A stretch of DNA of 64,000 nucleotides from Brevibacillus fluminis (GTDB taxonomy: Bacteria > Bacillota > Bacilli > Brevibacillales > Brevibacillaceae): contig NZ_RHHQ01000018.1 of assembly GCF_003710825.1 (NCBI RefSeq), positions 1 through 64,000 of the forward strand, written 5' to 3'. Numbering within the stretch: position 1 is the first letter of the stretch; each line of letters begins with the position of its first letter. The notes under the pieces were generated by a model, which saw only the letters and a list, made by a program, of their open reading frames with translations, was not told the origin of the DNA and ran no database searches. Shown piece by piece: positions 60,642 to 64,000 of this stretch. The position numbers were made by a program, and so were the translations under genes.

Positions 60642-62993
60642 GTGAGCACGGACGGACAAGAATTGCGTTTCGAACAGACGCGGCTTGATCAGGTAATGAT
60701 TGAGATCGACAATCAGATCATTACGCTTCAGCAGAATGTGACCGACATAAAAACCGATATTGTCGAAATCCGCCGGAATTTCTGGGACGATGTGACCGTC
60801 AATTTCGATGACGCACATGAAGCGGCGGAAACATACGCGAGCATGAAGCAGCAAGCGGAAGTGCTATCAGAGCGGGAACGCACTCATCGGCACGCACAAA
60901 AACAGCTGAAAACACTTCATCGCCTCAAGCTCTCCCCCTATTTCGGTCGGATCGATTTGCTTGAAGATGGCGAGGTGTCATCCGAAGAAATTTACCTCGG
61001 CATCGCGTCGCTTCTCGATGACCAGGATGAGCAATTTCTTGTATACGACTGGCGTGCACCTGTCGCCAGCCTTTATTACGATTATTCGCCTGGACCGGTG
61101 GAATACGAGACGCCGAGCGGCACCATTTCCGGCAAGATGGAACTGAAGCGCCAGTACATCATCCGTGAGGGACACATTCGCAGCATGTTCGACACCGGTG
61201 TGACGATCGGCGATGAGCTGCTGCAGGAAGTGCTGGGCAAACAATCGGATTCCCAGATGAAAAGCATCGTCGCAACCATTCAGCGCGAACAAAATCGCAT
61301 CATCCGCAATGAACGAAGCCGCCTGCTGATCGTGCAGGGAGCGGCAGGCAGCGGCAAAACATCAGCCGCACTGCAGCGCGTCGCTTATTTGCTGTATCGT
61401 TACCGAGAAACGCTGCAAGCCGAACAAATCGTCCTCTTCTCGCCCAATCCGCTGTTTAACAGCTATATCTCTACCGTGCTGCCTGAGCTGGGTGAGAAAA
61501 ACATGCAGCAGACGACGTTTCATGAATATCTCGAGCATCGGCTCGGCAGCACGTTTGAGCTGGAGGACCCTTTCACCCAGCTTGAATATGTTCACACCGC
61601 TATGCACGACCCACATTACAAAACACGTGTTACTGCGATTCAATATAAAGCCTCGCTCCCGTTCATGCGGACGATCGACCGCTATCTCGAAACTCTCGGC
61701 ATAGCAAACATGCGATTTAAAGATATTCGTTTTCGAGATCGCACGCTGATTGCTGCAGACACGATCTCCCAACGGTTCTATTCACATGATCCGTCGCTTG
61801 CGATCCCGAACCGCATGAGGCTGCTTGCAGAATGGCTGCTTGGCGAACTGAAGGAAATTGCCCGCCGGGAACGCAATAAGCCATGGGTCGAAGATGAGAT
61901 TGAGCTTTTGGATAATGAAGATTTTCACCGTGTTTACAAGAAGCTGCAAAAGAAAAAACGCATGTCCGGCGCAACGTTTGACGACTATGAAATGGAACGG
62001 AAGCTGCTTGCAGCCTCTGTCGTCAACGAGCATTTTGCGCCAATCGGGACCGAGGTGAAGCGGCTTGGCTTCATTGACATGCCAGCTGTGTATCAACAGC
62101 TGTTTGAACTTGCCAAGTCCGAACGATCCACTCTGGCTGTCGAGGCTGCACCGGTTCAATGGGATGCGATATGTTCGCACACATTGGAAAAGCTGAGCGT
62201 TGCCCAGCTCTCCTATGAGGACGCGACACCTTATTTGTATTTGAAAGAAAGAATCGAAGGCTTTCATACCAACACCTCGGTCAGACACGTATTCATCGAT
62301 GAAGCCCAGGACTATTCGCCTTTTCAGTTCGCCTTTCTCAAAAAACTGTTTCCTTACGCTAAAATGACTGTTTTGGGCGATCTGAATCAAGCGATCTATG
62401 CGCATGTGCGGGCTGATGCCAGCCTCGATCAATTTTCCGCATTCTTTGGCGCTGATGAGACAGAGACAATCATTTTGACGCGAAGCTACCGCTCTACCCG
62501 CCCGATCGTCGAGCTGACGAGAAGATTGATCGATGGAGGAGAAGCGATCGAGCCATTCAACCGTGATGGTCAAAAGCCGACGCTTACTACGACCGCAACG
62601 CCGAAAGAACATGCGACCAAAATCAAAGAGCGTATTTTGGAGCTGCAAAAGTCGGGTCATCGAACCATCGCAGTGATCGGCAAAACCGCGCAGGAAAGCC
62701 AAGCGGCATATGACCTCTTGGCAGGCGAGCTACCGATCCGACTGATTGAGAAGGAAACCGTGTCCTTTGAGCCGGGTACGCTTGTCATCCCCGCTTATCT
62801 GGCGAAGGGAGTGGAGTTTGATGCCGTGATCATCTATGACGCATCTGCAGCGCAATACAGCCGCGAAGAGGAGCGAAAGCTCTTTTACACCGCTTGTACG
62901 CGTGCCATGCATGAGCTGCATCTCTTCTCTCTGGGCAGTATAAGCCCATTTCTTGGAGCGCTTCCGGGCGAATTCTACGTACACGAACAATAA
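60642..62993 (+). CDS. helD: RNA polymerase recycling helicase-like motor HelD
   Basis: A 783-residue superfamily 1 ATPase close to Bacillus subtilis HelD (774 residues). A coiled-coil arm (about 1-110) probes the RNA polymerase channel. Walker A GAAGSGKTSAALQR is near residue 233, Walker B VFIDEAQDYSPFQF near 550 and motif IV-VI segments include the RSYRSTRPI stretch. It removes stalled polymerase from DNA. The frame opens at 60594, but GTG 60642 has AAGGAG at 7 bases. Confidence 0.94.
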   Translation: MSTDGQELRFEQTRLDQVMIEIDNQIITLQQNVTDIKTDIVEIRRNFWDDVTVNFDDAHEAAETYASMKQQAEVLSERERTHRHAQKQLKTLHRLKLSPYFGRIDLLEDGEVSSEEIYLGIASLLDDQDEQFLVYDWRAPVASLYYDYSPGPVEYETPSGTISGKMELKRQYIIREGHIRSMFDTGVTIGDELLQEVLGKQSDSQMKSIVATIQREQNRIIRNERSRLLIVQGAAGSGKTSAALQRVAYLLYRYRETLQAEQIVLFSPNPLFNSYISTVLPELGEKNMQQTTFHEYLEHRLGSTFELEDPFTQLEYVHTAMHDPHYKTRVTAIQYKASLPFMRTIDRYLETLGIANMRFKDIRFRDRTLIAADTISQRFYSHDPSLAIPNRMRLLAEWLLGELKEIARRERNKPWVEDEIELLDNEDFHRVYKKLQKKKRMSGATFDDYEMERKLLAASVVNEHFAPIGTEVKRLGFIDMPAVYQQLFELAKSERSTLAVEAAPVQWDAICSHTLEKLSVAQLSYEDATPYLYLKERIEGFHTNTSVRHVFIDEAQDYSPFQFAFLKKLFPYAKMTVLGDLNQAIYAHVRADASLDQFSAFFGADETETIILTRSYRSTRPIVELTRRLIDGGEAIEPFNRDGQKPTLTTTATPKEHATKIKERILELQKSGHRTIAVIGKTAQESQAAYDLLAGELPIRLIEKETVSFEPGTLVIPAYLAKGVEFDAVIIYDASAAQYSREEERKLFYTACTRAMHELHLFSLGSISPFLGALPGEFYVHEQ

Positions 62994-62997
62994 CGCC

Positions 62998-63042
62998 AAA
63001 AAGCCGCCAGAGACAGAATCCCTTGTCTCTGACGGCCTTTTT
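62998..63042 (+). terminator. Terminator of helD
   Basis: AAAGCCG-C-CAGAGACA and TGTCTCTG-ACGGCCTTT pair around an 8-base loop, ending in TTTTT. Repeat copy 4 follows at once. Confidence 0.9.
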
Positions 63043-63128
63043 GTACAGATAAGAATTTATAAAATTCTTATCCAGTATAAGTGCAACCGCGGCTCCGCCA
63101 AAAAGCTTGGCGTAGCCAGGTTTTCTAA
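63043..63128 (+). repeat. Dispersed intergenic repeat, copy 4 (longest)
   Basis: It starts with ACAGATAAGAATTTATAAAA, an extra hairpin (GATAAGAATT / AATTCTTATC), then GTATAAGTGCAACC, the CGCCAA/TTGGCG hairpin and CCAGGTTTTCTAA. It shares ACAGATAAGAAT with copy 1. It ends directly at the stop codon of the convergent exporter gene. Confidence 0.88.
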
Positions 63129-64000
63129 TTATGCTTGGGCACGAGCTGCTACCGCTGCTTTTTTGCGATGAACCATGAGAAAGTAGCAGAGAATCGCGCC
63201 GACATCGGCTATTGCAATGACGACGCCCATCGGTACTGCCGTTTGGCTTCCACCGATCCCTACAAGCGGAGCGACCAGTCCGCCAAAAATAAAGGACAAC
63301 ACCCCAATGAGCGCTGATGCGCTTCCTGCATTTTTGCCCTGGTTTTGCATCGATAAGGCAAAGCTCGTTGTCGATACGATCCCAACGCACGAAACGATTA
63401 CAAACAACGGCGGCAAGAAGACCGCCAAGCTGGCACCGGTCAGTATTGTTAAGAGTAAAGTAACACCCCCGACGGCAGCCAGCGTAAGGCCGGTGACCAA
63501 GAGCTTGGTTTCGCTGATCCGACCGGCTAACCGCCCCGTCACCTGCCCCGCAATGATGATTCCCACACCATTGATGGCGAACATTAAGCTGAACGTCTGG
63601 GCAGATACGCCGAAATAATCTTGCAGCACAAATGGCGACCCGGAAATATACGCGAACATCGCAGCTGAAACAAGCCCTTGGGACAAGGCATAGCCCATGA
63701 AAAGCCTGTCGCCGAGCAAGCCTTTAAACGTGCGCAGCGTATTGCCAAGTCCGCCTTTGGAACGGCGGGCGGTGGGCAATGTTTCCGGCAGCCCAAACAA
63801 TACGACAAAAAACATCAGCAGACCGATCAGGCACAATACGTAAAAAACGCCCTCCCACGGGGCCACTCGCAGCAGTTGCCCTCCGGCGATCGGGGCCAGG
63901 ATAGGCGCTGCCCCGTTAATCAGCATCAAGAGGGAGAAAAACTTGGTCAATTCCGATCCTGAATACATATCGCGCACAACCGCGCGTGAAATGACGATCC
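63129..64000 (-). CDS. Bcr/CflA family drug exporter (5' end outside window)
   Basis: The C-terminal 290 residues of a major facilitator of the Bcr/CflA group. In frame, the window begins with IVISRAVVRDMYSG, the family's motif after the fourth helix, and continues through helix 5 (LLMLINGAAPILAPIAGGQL) to helix 12. The gene therefore runs beyond position 64000 by roughly 330 bases. The stop codon abuts repeat copy 4. The substrate is not deducible. Confidence 0.92.
   Translation of the reverse strand, partial: IVISRAVVRDMYSGSELTKFFSLLMLINGAAPILAPIAGGQLLRVAPWEGVFYVLCLIGLLMFFVVLFGLPETLPTARRSKGGLGNTLRTFKGLLGDRLFMGYALSQGLVSAAMFAYISGSPFVLQDYFGVSAQTFSLMFAINGVGIIIAGQVTGRLAGRISETKLLVTGLTLAAVGGVTLLLTILTGASLAVFLPPLFVIVSCVGIVSTTSFALSMQNQGKNAGSASALIGVLSFIFGGLVAPLVGIGGSQTAVPMGVVIAIADVGAILCYFLMVHRKKAAVAARAQA

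Overview
The window comes from the chromosome of an aerobic, low-to-mid GC Gram-positive (Bacillota). The signs are strong AGGAGG-type ribosome sites with frequent GTG and TTG starts, many Rho-independent terminators, a qox-type quinol oxidase, lipoprotein solute-binding proteins and an IclR/Rrf2/MocR/ECF regulator set. A dedicated glutaminyl-tRNA synthetase and the general gene style suggest a Brevibacillus/Tumebacillus/Effusibacillus-like organism, but the species cannot be fixed from sequence alone. I see no phage, insertion sequence, CRISPR array or rRNA. It is ordinary chromosome, rich in transport and amino-acid/peptide catabolism.

Layout. 1-4 kb: aldehyde dehydrogenase plus DUF779 partner, with a divergent AcoR-type sigma-54 activator, a sigma-54 promoter and an activator palindrome. 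4.1 kb: tRNA-Leu(UAA). 4.4-6.5 kb: MATE exporter and ung. 6.8-7.2 kb: GyrI-like ligand-binding protein. 7.4-19.3 kb: a ten-gene minus-strand operon for peptide uptake and hydrolysis (binding protein, two permeases, two ATPases, DUF1177, M20 peptidase, IclR regulator, second M20 enzyme, S9 peptidase). 19.5-21.1 kb: glnS. 21.4-23.6 kb: OPT transporter overlapping a PqqD-like protein. 24-25.4 kb: amino acid permease with its own sigma-54 promoter. 25.4-27.9 kb: purine nucleoside phosphorylase and an M3 oligopeptidase. 28-30.5 kb: ECF sigma factor, RskA-like anti-sigma and a secreted cupredoxin protein; the first and third share the same promoter motif. 30.6-32.2 kb: fhs. 32.3-37.8 kb: 7-TM sensor kinase, response regulator, then aas-lplT lysophospholipid recycling. 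37.9-45 kb: amino-acid ABC transporter, YtcJ-type amidohydrolase and saccharopine-dehydrogenase-like enzyme under a PAS/sigma-54 activator. 45.1 kb: Rrf2 regulator. 45.7-49.7 kb: qoxABCD with metal-binding-looking His/Met-rich tails. 50-50.8 kb: two paralogous small membrane proteins. 51-56.7 kb: recQ, DUF917 protein, DUF2167 protein and a DEAD-box helicase. 56.9-60.3 kb: NAD(P)-binding protein and aminotransferase, with a divergent MocR regulator. 60.6-63 kb: helD. 63.1-64 kb: Bcr/CflA exporter, cut by the window edge.

Two themes link the genes. First, nitrogen/carbon scavenging: peptides, amino acids, aldehydes and purines, with three sigma-54 promoters that fit the GG-N10-GC rule and two sigma-54 activators. 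Second, a roughly 50-85 bp dispersed repeat in four copies. Three copies lie directly after a Rho-independent terminator in the same orientation; the fourth is degenerate there. The most interesting uncharacterised units are the DUF1177 peptide operon, the ECF/RskA/cupredoxin regulon, the OPT-PqqD pair, the GCATCA-box sigma-54 regulon and the repeat family.
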